Shown: positions 1-8,290 of the stretch, piece by piece
Layout of the letters: each line of letters starts with the position of its first letter
Position numbering within the stretch: the stretch's first letter is position 1
Assembly (NCBI GenBank): GCA_037045585.1
Contig: JBAOIR010000036.1
Span: 124,001 to 188,000, forward strand
Reading direction: 5' to 3'
Length of the DNA: 64,000 nt
From: SSF14 sp037045585
GTDB taxonomy: Bacteria > Actinomycetota > Acidimicrobiia > Acidimicrobiales > Microtrichaceae
Translations under genes and position numbers: made by a program
Notes under the pieces: generated by a model
What the model saw: the letters and a program-made list of their open reading frames with translations, nothing else
The model's database searches: none
Told to the model about the DNA's origin: nothing

Positions 1-41
1 CGCTGTGATGGGTCGGGCATTCCCCCGGGCTCCAGGTCGAC

Positions 42-47
42 TAGCCT
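42..47 (+). promoter_or_regulatory. -10 box of leaderless ruvC promoter
   Basis: TAGCCT ends 7 nt before the GTG of ruvC. Transcription would begin at or next to the start codon, and there is no Shine-Dalgarno sequence. It matches the TAnnnT pattern found before many other starts in this window. Confidence 0.6.
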
Positions 48-54
48 CGTACAG

Positions 55-543
55 GTGTTCGTCCTCGGGGTCGATCCGGGCCTGTCGCGCTGCGGCTACT
101 GCGTCCTGTCGGTGGGCCCCGCGGCCGCACCCGGGCGGTGGCGGTCGGTGTGCTCACGACCCCCGTCGACCCGCTCCCCCAAGCGCCTCGCCGACCTGCA
201 GCCCGAGCTGCGGGAGCTCCTCGACGACTACCCGCCGAGCGCCGTCGCCATCGAGCGGGTGCTGTTCCAGGTCAACGTGCGCACGGCGATGTCGGTCGGC
301 CAGGCCTCGGGCATCGCCATGGCCGAGGCGGCGGGGCGCGGGTGCGACGTGATCGAGTACTCCCCCAACCAGGTCAAGGAGGCGGTGGCCGGCTACGGCG
401 CCGCCGACAAGGAGCAGATGCAGGAGATGGTGCAGCCGCTGCTCGGTCACAGCGCCGTGCTGCGTCCCGCCGACGCCGCCGATGCCGCGGCCGTGGCCCT
501 CTGCCACGTCGCCTACGCCCCGTCCATGGTGACCGCCCGATGA
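55..543 (+). CDS. ruvC: Crossover junction endodeoxyribonuclease RuvC
   Basis: RuvC resolves Holliday junctions as a dimeric endonuclease together with RuvAB. The N-terminus LGVDPGLSRCG carries the first catalytic Asp (D7). ERVLFQVNVRTAMSVGQASG, YSPNQVKEAVAGYGAADK and the DAADAAAVALCH end are textbook RuvC motifs. The frame is open from GTG to TGA, but residues of about 27-41 (nt 134-178) are out of frame. The family sequence VAVGVLTTPVDPLP reads in another frame there, which implies a missing G near 134 and an extra C near 177. ruvA follows after 10 nt. Identity is certain; the scrambled patch is probably a sequence error. Confidence 0.93.
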   Translation: MFVLGVDPGLSRCGYCVLSVGPAAAPGRWRSVCSRPPSTRSPKRLADLQPELRELLDDYPPSAVAIERVLFQVNVRTAMSVGQASGIAMAEAAGRGCDVIEYSPNQVKEAVAGYGAADKEQMQEMVQPLLGHSAVLRPADAADAAAVALCHVAYAPSMVTAR

Positions 544-553
544 GGGGGCTCCG

Positions 554-1188
554 ATGATCGGGTCGCTGCGAGGCACGCTGCTCGATCGCACCGGCACGGC
601 GACGTCCTCGTCGAGGTCGGGGGCGTCGGCTACCGGGTGTCGACCACGCCCGGCCACGAGCGGTGCGCTCGGCGTCGAGGGCGCCGAGGTCTTCGTGTAC
701 GTGCACCACCACATCCGCGAGGACGCCCAGACCCTGTACGGGTTCGCGGCCCGCGACGAGCGGATGTGCTTCGAGGCGCTCATCGCAGCGCACGGCGTCG
801 GCCCGGCGCTGGCGCTCGCGATCTTGTCGGCGCACTCGCCGCGGGCGCTGCGCCTCGGGGCTGGCCGACGACGACGTGTCGGCGCTCTGCCTGGTGCCCG
901 GGCGTCGGGCGCAAGACGGCGCAACGCCTGCTCGTCGAGCTGAAGTCACGCCTCGACGGGTCGGGCGACGTCGACCTCCGGGCGCTCGCCGCCGACGGTG
1001 CGTCGCCGGTCGGCTGCCACCGGCCCCTCGGCCCACGCCGACGTTCGCGACGCCCTGGTCGGCCTCGGTTACGGCAACGAGGAGATCGCCGGCGTCGTCG
1101 GCCAACTGCCCGCTCGACGGCGACGCCTCCGACCTGTTGCGACAGGCCCTGCAGAAGCTCGCGGGTCGCGTCGAGGGGGCTCGCGTGA
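554..1188 (+). CDS. ruvA: Holliday junction DNA helicase subunit RuvA (frameshifted in this sequence)
   Basis: RuvA binds four-way junctions and loads the RuvB motor. The start MIGSLRGTLLD and the block FVYVHHHIREDAQTLYGFAARDE are clear. After that the RuvA sequence continues only by hopping frames: GDVLVEVGGVGYRVSTTP, LADDDVSALCLVPG, GVGRKTAQRLLVELK, ADVRDALVGLGYGNEEI and LLRQALQKLAGR. I count about seven one-base indels (near 595, 651, 858, 903, 1015, 1110 and 1175), nearly all in G or C runs. Correcting the last puts the stop at 1186-1188, overlapping the ruvB GTG as GTGA. A truly broken ruvA beside intact ruvC and ruvB would be odd, so sequencing error is the likelier cause. Confidence 0.88.
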
Positions 1189-2274
1189 GAGACGAACTCC
1201 TCGACCCCGAGTTCAACTCGCTCGACGCGGTGGTTGCCGACGGCCTCGACGTCCGCGACGTCGACGGTCAAGCGGCGATCGACGCCGCCAACCTGCGGCC
1301 CCCCGGCGTCTCGACGAGTTCGTCGGTCAGGCCGAGCTCAAGGACCATCTGCGCATCATCCTCGAGGCGGCCGCCGCCGCGGCCAGGCCGCCGACCACCT
1401 GCTGTTCGCCGGTCCGCCCGGTCTCGGCAAGACCACCCTCGCCGGCATCGTCGCCAACGAGATGGGCGTGCACCTCCACGTCACGTCGGGTCCGGCGCTC
1501 GAACGCGCCGGCGACCTCGCCGCCATCCTCACCAAGCTCGGTGAGGGCGACGTGTTCTTCATCGACGAGATCCACCGGCTGAGCCGCACCGTCGAAGAGG
1601 TCCTGTACCCGGCGATGGAGGACTTCCAGCTCGACATCGTGCTGGGCAAGGGTCCCGCAGCCCGTTCGATCCGGCTCGACCTTCCCCGGTTCACCCTCGT
1701 CGGGGCGACCACCCGCACGGGTCTCATCACCGGTCCGCTTCGTGACCGCTTCGGCCTCGTCGCCCGCCTCGACTTCTACGACGTCGCCGACCTCGAGGCC
1801 ATCGTCGGGCGTGCGGCCGGCATCCTCGCCGCCGACATCGACGCCGGAGGCGCCCACGAGATCGCCCGACGCAGCCGTGGCACTCCTCGCATCGCCAACC
1901 GTCTGCTGCGCCGGGTGCGCGACTACGCCGAGGTCGACGCCGACGGCCGCATCGACCGCCAGGTCGCCTCCGACGGCCTCGCCGTGTTCGGCGTCGACGA
2001 GCTCGGCCTCGACAAGGTCGACCGGGCCGTACTCACCGCGCTGTGCGACCGGTTCGGTGGCGGTCCGGTCGGGCTCAGCACCCTGGCCATCAGCGTTGGC
2101 GAGCCCACCGAGACGGTCGAGGACGTCTACGAGCCGTTCCTCATCCAGCAGGGCCTGCTCATGCGGACGCCCCGCGGCCGGGTGGCCACGCCGGCCGCCT
2201 GGCGACACATCGGCCTCGTGCCGCCCCCGTCCGGCACCGGCTACCCCTGCCGGCATCCCCGGCTCTTCGACTGA
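1185..2274 (+). CDS. ruvB: Holliday junction branch migration ATPase RuvB
   Basis: RuvB is the hexameric AAA+ motor that drives branch migration. The GTG start (VRDELLDPEFNSL) overlaps the ruvA stop. RRLDEFVGQAELKDHLRI, Walker A GPPGLGKTT, Walker B FFIDEIHRLS, sensor ATTRTG, the arginine-finger region GPLRDRFG and the C-terminal winged helix are all present. Length after correction is about 362 aa, normal for RuvB. Two frame changes in the first 70 codons, at the C6 run near 1300 and at a GC-rich repeat near 1375, are probably sequence errors; from 1390 onward the frame is clean. Confidence 0.93.
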
Positions 2275-2283
2275 CCCGATCGC

Positions 2284-2339
2284 AGGGCTTTCGTACTGCG
2301 AGGAGTGCCGCCGACGCGGCGGTCGCAGCACAAACCCCT
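2284..2339 (+). terminator. Long hairpin after ruvB, member of a repeated element
   Basis: Nested inverted repeats fold nt 2284-2339. The outer arms are AGGG-TTT and AAA-CCCT, the middle arms TGCGA and TCGCA, and the inner arms CCGCCG and CGGCGG around ACG. There is no U-tract. Much of the sequence matches, in reverse complement, the hairpin after pyrC at 37720-37775 (shared GTACTGCGAGGAG), so the two form a small intergenic repeat family that probably ends transcripts. Confidence 0.55.
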
Positions 2340-2355
2340 CTGGGTGGCTGGGACG

Positions 2356-2361
2356 TAGGCT
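2356..2361 (+). promoter_or_regulatory. -10 box upstream of mini-ORF and LLM oxidoreductase
   Basis: TAGGCT lies 7 nt before the ATG at 2369, the same geometry as the other leaderless promoters. It points to the 5-codon mini-ORF, not to the oxidoreductase ATG at 2383, as the first translated codon. Confidence 0.5.
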
Positions 2362-2368
2362 CCGAGCC

Positions 2369-2386
2369 ATGAGGACTGCCGCATGA
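2369..2386 (+). CDS. Possible leaderless mini-ORF (MRTAA) overlapping the next start
   Basis: ATG AGG ACT GCC GCA TGA is five codons plus stop, and its TGA overlaps the ATG of the following gene (ATGA). The first codons are near-duplicated 14 nt later at the real gene start (ATGAGGACTGCC against ATGAGGACCGCC), so it may have arisen by a short tandem duplication of the start region. Too small to support by itself; the promoter geometry and the overlap are the evidence. Confidence 0.3.
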   Translation: MRTAA

Positions 2387-3261
2387 GGACCGCCTGTTCA
2401 CTCGCCAACTTCACCTGGGACGGCGGCACCGCCGCCATCGGTCCGAAGATCGCCGAGGTCGCCCAGATCGCGGACGAGGCCGGGTTCAGTTCGCTGACGG
2501 CGATGGACCACTGGTTCCAGATCGAGATCGCCGGCCCGCCCGAGAACGCCATGCTCGAGGGCTACTCGGTGCTGGCGTTCGCTGCCGGGCTCACCAAGCG
2601 GATCAATCTGCAGCTCCTCGTGACCGGCGTGACGTACCGCCACCCCGGCCTGTTGGCCAAGACCGTGACGACGCTCGACGTCCTGTCGGGTGGTCGGGCG
2701 ACGCTCGGCATCGGCGCCGCCTGGTTCGAGGAGGAGCACGTCGCGCTCGGTGTGCCGTACCCGTCGACCGCGGAGCGGTTCGAGCGCCTCGACGAGACCC
2801 TCGCCATCTACGACCAGATGTGCAGCGACGACGAGGGGCCGTTCGAGGGCAAGCACTACCAGCTCGCCCGCACCCTCAACTCGCCCCAGCCGTTGAGCGG
2901 CCGGCCTCCGGTGATGATCGGCGGCATGGGCCCCAACAAGACGCTCCGCCTCGCCGCCCGTTACGCGCAGGCGGTCAACTGGTTCCCGATCGGCACCGGC
3001 GCCTTCCAGGGTCTGAAGGCCACGCTCGCGAAGCACTGCGAGACCGAGGGGACCGACGTCGACGAGATCCGCCTGACGATGATGGCGATGCACCCGGACT
3101 GCTCCGATCCGACGGCCGTCGACGAGTTCGTTGCCCAGATGGCGGAGTACGCGGCCCTCGGGGTCGACGAGGTGTTCCTCTCGCCGAGCACGGTCGACCC
3201 CGTGCCCACGGTGCACGCCATCGGCGAGATCCTGGTGCCGCGCCTCGCCGAACTCGGCTGA
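2383..3261 (+). CDS. LLM class (F420-type) oxidoreductase
   Basis: A 292-residue luciferase-like monooxygenase TIM barrel of the family whose actinobacterial members mostly use coenzyme F420. It begins with SLANFTWDGG and continues with a core LLVTGVTYRHPGLLAKTVTTLDVLSGGRATLGIGAAWFEEEH. PPVMIGGMGPNKTLRLAARYA is the typical late glycine-rich segment. The substrate cannot be read from sequence. It sits between ruvB and queA without functional linkage to either. The ATG at 2383 is preceded by a mini-ORF that overlaps it, suggesting coupled translation. Flavin instead of F420 remains possible. Confidence 0.85.
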   Translation: MRTACSLANFTWDGGTAAIGPKIAEVAQIADEAGFSSLTAMDHWFQIEIAGPPENAMLEGYSVLAFAAGLTKRINLQLLVTGVTYRHPGLLAKTVTTLDVLSGGRATLGIGAAWFEEEHVALGVPYPSTAERFERLDETLAIYDQMCSDDEGPFEGKHYQLARTLNSPQPLSGRPPVMIGGMGPNKTLRLAARYAQAVNWFPIGTGAFQGLKATLAKHCETEGTDVDEIRLTMMAMHPDCSDPTAVDEFVAQMAEYAALGVDEVFLSPSTVDPVPTVHAIGEILVPRLAELG

Positions 3262-3271
3262 CGAACCTCCG

Positions 3272-4339
3272 ATGAAGGCCGAGGAGTTCGACTACGAGCT
3301 ACCCGAACGCGCCATTGCGACCGTGGGCGCCGAGCCCCGCGACTCGGCGCGCCTCCTCGTCGACCGCGCCGACGGTCTCGTCGACGCCCTTGTCGGTGAT
3401 CTTCCCGATCACCTGCGGGCGGGCGACGTGTTCGTGGTCAACGACACCCGGGTGCTCCCGGCGCGGGTCCGCTTCACCCGATCCACCGGCGGGTCCGGCG
3501 AGGTGCTCCTCTTGACCCGCCTCGAGGACGGTTGGTGGGAGGCCCTCGTGCGCCCGTCGGCCAAGCTCCCGCCAGGAACGGCGGTCGCCGTCGACGACCG
3601 GTTCTCGCTCGAGTTCGGCGCCGACCTCGGTGAAGGCCGTCGGATCGTGTGCCCCCTGGTCGACGGAGCCCCCGCGGCGGGTTCGACCCTGCTCGACGCC
3701 CTCGAGCGGGTGGGCGAGATGCCCCTGCCGCCGTACCTCGGCGACGCGCACCTCGACGATCCCGATCGGTACCAGACGGTGTTCGCCAACCGTCCGGCCT
3801 CGGCGGCCGCCCCCACCGCGGGCCTCCACCTCACCGACGCGCTGCTCGATCGGATCCGGGCGAAGGGCGTACAGATCGCTCGGGTCGAGCTCGTGGTCGG
3901 GCTCGGCACCTTCCGCCCGATGACGACCGACGACGTCGAGGACCACGTGATGCACCACGAGTCCTACCGGGTCCCCGCGACGAGCTGGGACGCGATCGAG
4001 CGGGCCCGTGCCGAGGGTCGGCGTGTCGTCGCGGTCGGCACGACCGTCGTGCGAGCGTTGGAGTCGGCGGCGGCGACCGGCGAACTCGCCGGCAGCACCG
4101 ACCTGTTCATCCGCAGCCCCTACGACTGGCAGGTCGTCGACGTGCTGATGACGAACTTCCACCTGCCCCGGTCGACGCTGCTCGTGATGATCGACGCGTT
4201 CGTCGGACCGCGCTGGCGCGACATCTACGCTGCAGCGCTCGACCGCGGCTACCGGTTCCTGTCGTTCGGTGACGCGATGTTGCTGGAGCGGGCGCCGTTG
4301 CCGGAGCAAGCGCTGTCGGCGGAGAGAGCACGATCATGA
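3272..4339 (+). CDS. queA: S-adenosylmethionine:tRNA ribosyltransferase-isomerase QueA
   Basis: QueA transfers and isomerises the ribosyl of SAM onto preQ1 in tRNA, making epoxyqueuosine. The 355-aa length is typical. Diagnostic blocks are FDYELPERAIA, VVNDTRVLPARV, EALVRPSAKLPPG, MPLPPYL near the middle, RYQTVFANRPASAAAPTAGLH, and the C-terminal TNFHLPRSTLLVMIDAF and YRFLSFGDAML. The ATG at 3272 follows the previous stop by 10 nt. The stop overlaps the tgt ATG (ATGA), so queA and tgt form one translationally coupled queuosine pair. Confidence 0.97.
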   Translation: MKAEEFDYELPERAIATVGAEPRDSARLLVDRADGLVDALVGDLPDHLRAGDVFVVNDTRVLPARVRFTRSTGGSGEVLLLTRLEDGWWEALVRPSAKLPPGTAVAVDDRFSLEFGADLGEGRRIVCPLVDGAPAAGSTLLDALERVGEMPLPPYLGDAHLDDPDRYQTVFANRPASAAAPTAGLHLTDALLDRIRAKGVQIARVELVVGLGTFRPMTTDDVEDHVMHHESYRVPATSWDAIERARAEGRRVVAVGTTVVRALESAAATGELAGSTDLFIRSPYDWQVVDVLMTNFHLPRSTLLVMIDAFVGPRWRDIYAAALDRGYRFLSFGDAMLLERAPLPEQALSAERARS

Positions 4340-5448
4340 AGTTGCACATCGACATCGAGGCGACCGACGGCGCCGCCCGGACGGGTCGGGTCCGAACGGC
4401 ACGCGGCGAGTTCCGCACACCCGTGTTCATGCCGGTGGGCACTCGCGGCGCAGTCCGCACGGTGACGACCGCAGATGTCGAACGCCTCGGCGCCGAGATC
4501 ATCCTGGGCAACACCTACCACCTGATGCTGCGGCCCGGCGCCGACGTCGTCGCCGACCTGGGCGGGCTCCACCGGTTCGAGGACTGGTCGGGGCACATGC
4601 TGACCGACTCCGGTGGGTTCCAGATCTTCTCGCTCAACCCGAAGGTCGACGACGACGGCGCGACGTTCAAATCCACCTACGACGGCTCGACCCACCGGGT
4701 GACCCCAGAGGACGCGGTGCGCATCCAGGAACTCCTGGGCGCCGACATCCAGATGGTGCTCGACGTGTGCACGGCGTTGCCCGCCAAGCCCGGCCAGCTC
4801 CGACGGGCGGTCGAGCGCACCGCCGACTGGGCGGCACGAGCGTGGGCGTCGCACGGTGGTCATGGCGACGAGTCGATCGTCGAGCGGCAGGCGCTGTTCG
4901 GCATCGTCCAGGGCGGCACTGATGCGGATCTACGCGCCGAGTCGGCGCAGCGCACCGTCGCGCTCGACTTCGACGGGTACGCCGTCGGCGGCCTCTCGGT
5001 CGGGGAGAGCCGCGACGTGATGCTGCCGGCGCTCGAGGCCGCCGTAGCCCATCTGCCCACCGACCAGCCGCGCTATTTCATGGGTCTGGGCGATCCCGTC
5101 GGGATCGTGGAGGCGGTGGCGCGAGGGATCGACATGATGGACTGCGTGCTGCCGACCCGCCTCGCCCGCCACGGCACGTTGCTGAGCGACGGCGGCCGGG
5201 TGAGCATCCGCCGCAAGGAGTTCCAGCGCAGCGACGAGCCGATCGATCCGTCGTGCCCGTGCGAGGTGTGCCGCCGCTATTCCAAGGGCTACCTGCGACA
5301 CCTCATGACGGTCGGCGAGCCGACCGGCGCCACGCTCTGCACGCTGCACAACACGGCCTGGCTGCTGCGGCTCATGGACCGTATCCGTGAGGCGATCGCC
5401 GCGGGTCGGTTCGACGCGCGCGCCGAGGTGGCCGCGGTCTGGGGTTGA
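4336..5448 (+). CDS. tgt: Queuine/preQ1 tRNA-guanine transglycosylase
   Basis: Tgt exchanges the wobble guanine of GUN-anticodon tRNAs for the queuosine precursor. The 370-aa protein has FRTPVFMPVGTRGAV, the nucleophile region TDSGGFQIFSL, GIVQGGTD, the ARHGTLLS loop, and the zinc site CPCEVCRR with a downstream His. The substrate-pocket segment GYAVGGLSVGE is standard. It overlaps queA by 4 nt. De novo preQ1 genes are not in this window. Confidence 0.97.
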   Translation: MKLHIDIEATDGAARTGRVRTARGEFRTPVFMPVGTRGAVRTVTTADVERLGAEIILGNTYHLMLRPGADVVADLGGLHRFEDWSGHMLTDSGGFQIFSLNPKVDDDGATFKSTYDGSTHRVTPEDAVRIQELLGADIQMVLDVCTALPAKPGQLRRAVERTADWAARAWASHGGHGDESIVERQALFGIVQGGTDADLRAESAQRTVALDFDGYAVGGLSVGESRDVMLPALEAAVAHLPTDQPRYFMGLGDPVGIVEAVARGIDMMDCVLPTRLARHGTLLSDGGRVSIRRKEFQRSDEPIDPSCPCEVCRRYSKGYLRHLMTVGEPTGATLCTLHNTAWLLRLMDRIREAIAAGRFDARAEVAAVWG

Positions 5449-5462
5449 GCCCCGTGGCGCAC

Positions 5463-5468
5463 TAGGAT
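5463..5468 (+). promoter_or_regulatory. -10 box of yajC promoter
   Basis: TAGGAT ends 9 nt before the GTG start of yajC; no Shine-Dalgarno sequence. Consistent with leaderless or near-leaderless transcription. Confidence 0.5.
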
Positions 5469-5477
5469 CCGCGACTC

Positions 5478-5867
5478 GTGAACGCCCTTCTGTCCATCAT
5501 CGCCGCGGAACAACAGTCCGGTGGCAGCTTCATCATCTTCATCCCGCTGATCGCGCTGATGGGCTACCTGCTCATCGTGTCGCCTCGCAAGCAGAAGAAG
5601 AAGCAGGCCGAGATGATGAGTTCGCTCAAGGTCGGCGACGAGGTCATGACGACGTCGGGCATCTACGGCACGATCAGCTACCTCGAGGACAACATCGCCC
5701 ACCTGGTGGTCGACACCGACGTGGTGATCCGGGTGTCCAAGACGTCGGTCAACCGACTCGGTGGCGCTGCCGCCAGCTCCGACGAGGTCATCGACCTCGA
5801 CGAGGTTGCCGGCGAGACGGACGAGGGCAGCGACGACGCCCCGTCGTCGAAATCGAAGAAGTCCTGA
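5478..5867 (+). CDS. yajC: Preprotein translocase accessory subunit YajC
   Basis: YajC is the small membrane protein that associates with SecDF. It has one N-terminal membrane segment (FIIFIPLIALMGYLLIV, residues about 18-34), then a basic stretch SPRKQKKKQ and the conserved LKVGDEVMTTSGIYGTI. The tail is acidic and ends in KSKKS. Length 129 aa. GTG start; the next gene is secD, as in most actinobacteria. Confidence 0.95.
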   Translation: MNALLSIIAAEQQSGGSFIIFIPLIALMGYLLIVSPRKQKKKQAEMMSSLKVGDEVMTTSGIYGTISYLEDNIAHLVVDTDVVIRVSKTSVNRLGGAAASSDEVIDLDEVAGETDEGSDDAPSSKSKKS

Positions 5868-5894
5868 TCGATCGGGCCGCCTCGGCCCGATCGA
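5868..5894 (+). terminator. 12-bp perfect hairpin directly after yajC
   Basis: TCGATCGGGCCG, loop CCT, then CGGCCCGATCGA, starting at the first base after the yajC stop. The stem is perfect but lacks a U-tract. It may end yajC transcripts or stabilise their 3' end; secD has its own -10 candidate downstream. Confidence 0.55.
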
Positions 5895-6115
5895 CGTCCG
5901 CCACGACCGCCCGTTTCGACGCGCGATTGCTGACGAGAGCACCGGCCTCATCGCCAGATTCGGGCTCACAAGGTCACGACTCCGGCCGAATGACGTTCAG
6001 TACGACGTGTGGGCCGAGGCCTATACCTGACGTCGGCACGGCGAAGCCCGTATGCTCCGCCGGTTGCGAATCGTCATTCCGACCTTGAACGATCGACAGG
6101 GAAACGCCACTCCTC
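5895..6115 (+). other. Untranslated region upstream of secD
   Basis: About 220 nt without a recognisable gene, following the yajC hairpin. Apart from the promoter candidate at 6051-6056 I see no conserved element. Confidence 0.4.
6051..6056 (+). promoter_or_regulatory. Candidate -10 box of secD
   Basis: TATGCT, with a TTG in the secD frame 7 nt downstream (6064) and the better ATG at 6116. It suggests secDF can be transcribed separately from yajC. Confidence 0.35.
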
Positions 6116-8290
6116 ATGAAGAAGAAAAGGGACTCGTCCCGCTCGCCCTGGTCACGGTGCTGTCGCTCGGCTCCTGCCTCGCCGTGATCCTGGCCGACTT
6201 CACCCCCAACCTGGGTCTCGACCTCCAGGGCGGTGTCTCGGTCGTCCTCCAACCGGTCAAGGCCGGGAAGAAGCAGACCAAGGTCAGCCAAGAAGCGCTC
6301 GAGCAGACACAACGGGTCATCGAGACCCGCGTGAACGCGATCGGTGTCGGTGAACCCGACATCACGATCCAGGGCACGACGATCGTCGTCCAGCTGCCGG
6401 GCATCAAGGACCAGAAGCGGGTCCTCGACCTCGTCGGCAAGACCGCCGAGCTGCGGTTCCGACCGGTGTTGGCGGCCCCGACGGCCGCGCCGCCGAAGGA
6501 CGCCGACGAGCAGATCGCTGCGCTGCGTGAGGAGCTGAAGATCCCCGAGGGCGTGACGGTCCAGCAGATCGTCGACGAGGAGAACGCTGCGGCGACCGCT
6601 GCCGATCCGACGGTCACCGATCCGACCGCCACCACGGTGCCGACCGATCCGACCGCGACGACTGCCGTCGATCCCGCTGCGACGACCGTGGCGCCGACGA
6701 CCGCCGCACCAACCACCACCGCCGCGAGCGGTGAGGGCAGCGGCGGCAAGAGCTCGATGAAGGGCGCTGCCGCCCGTCGCCAGTCGACGACCACCACGGC
6801 CGCCGAGGCAGCCACCACCACGGCGGCGCCGACGGCAACCACGACCACCGCGCCCGGCACCGTCACGACCACGACCGTCTACGTGCCGAAGAACCAGTGG
6901 GGCATCGACGTCACCGACGCCAACTTCGCCAAGCTCTACCAGCTGGATCAGGCCGTCAACAACGACGCCGAGAAGGCGACGGCGCCGGCCGACGACAAGG
7001 CCGACGCCGAGGTCGTGCTCCTGGGCCAGCCCGACACCGACGGCACCCGGGTGAAGTACAAGCTCGGCCCGACGCTCCTCACGGGGCGGGCCATCGAGAC
7101 GGCCAGCGCCGGTCTCGTCAACGGCAAGTGGGTCGTCAACCCGGTCTACAAGGACGGCAAGGACGGCATCGACCTGTTCAACAAGGCCGCGGCGCTGTGC
7201 AACGCCGGTGCCCCCGAGTGCCCTGGCATCGCCTCCGGCGAAGGCGGCGCCCAGGTCGGCCAGCTCGCGGTGGTGCTCGACGGCGAGGTCATCAGTGCTC
7301 CCGCCATCAACGCCGCATCGTTCAGCCGTGACCAGATCCAGATCTCGGGCAGCTTCACCGAGCAGAGCTCGAAGGACCTCGCCCTGGCGCTGCGCTACGG
7401 CTCGCTGCCCCTCGAGCTCGAGCCGCAGACCGTGCAGACCGTGTCCGCCACGCTCGGTTCCGGTGCGTTGCGGTCCGGCATCATCGCCGGCCTCATCGGC
7501 CTCGGCGTGGTCGTCTTGTACGTGATCGCCTACTACCGACTCCTCGGCGCCATCACCGTGGGGTCGCTCATCCTGACCGCAGCGTTGCTCTGGGCGGTGG
7601 TCGGCCTGCTCGGTCACTACAGCGGCCTGGCCCTCTCCCTCGCCGGCATCGTCGGCATCATCGTGTCGATCGGCGTGTCGCTCGACTCGAGCGTGGTCTA
7701 CTTCGAGAACCTGAAGGAAGACGTGATGCACGGCCGCACCCTGCGCTCGGCCGTCGACCGGAGCTTCGACCAGGCCTGGGGCACGATCATCAAGGCTGAC
7801 GTGTCGTCGCTGATCGGCGCCATCATCCTCTATGTGCTCTCGGTCGGTCCGGTGAAGGGCTTCGCCTTCTACCTGGCACTGTCGACGGTGATCGACCTGG
7901 TGCTGGCCTACATGTTCATCCGCCCCGCGACCGTGCTCGCGGCCCGCTCGAAGCTCGGCCTGCGTCCGGCACTGTTCGGCATCCCGATGCCGGCGACCAC
8001 CCCCGCCGCTGCGGGCGGTGCGACCGGTCGCCTCGGCCAGGACCGACGCGTCCACCGGTGCTGCAGGGGCGTCCAAGCCGGTCGCGACGGGCGCCCTCGT
8101 CGTCGCCGACGAGCCCGAGGTTGAGCCGGAGCCGGAGCCCGAAGTTGCTCCCGAGCCCGAGCCCGAGCGCAAGCCCGAGATCGAAGCCGAGGAGGCTGCG
8201 ACCGACGCCGAGCCGGATGCGGCCGAACCGGACGCCGGGGAGGTGGTCGCCACCGATGACGACCCCACGAACGAAGGGGGTGAGCGCTGA
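6116..8290 (+). CDS. secD: Protein translocase subunit SecD with Thr/Ala-rich insertion
   Basis: SecD is the proton-driven Sec accessory subunit. Family motifs are NLGLDLQGGVSVVLQP, ETRVNAIGVGEPDITIQG, LVGKTAELRFRPV, LAVVLDGEVISAPAIN, and the membrane part from LRSGIIAGLIG to GFAFYLALSTVIDL. Two frame problems occur. The natural start ATG-AAG-AAG-AAA at 6116 is one base out of phase with the body (a missing G in the GGG run near 6130 would give MKKKRGLVPLAL). Near 8010-8035 the frame shifts into an acidic tail rich in EPEPE ending at 8290. In-frame alternatives for the start (6052, 6064) give an EEEK sequence before the first membrane helix, against the positive-inside rule. A long T/A/P-rich stretch (nt about 6585-6885) interrupts the outer domain. 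Confidence 0.9.
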
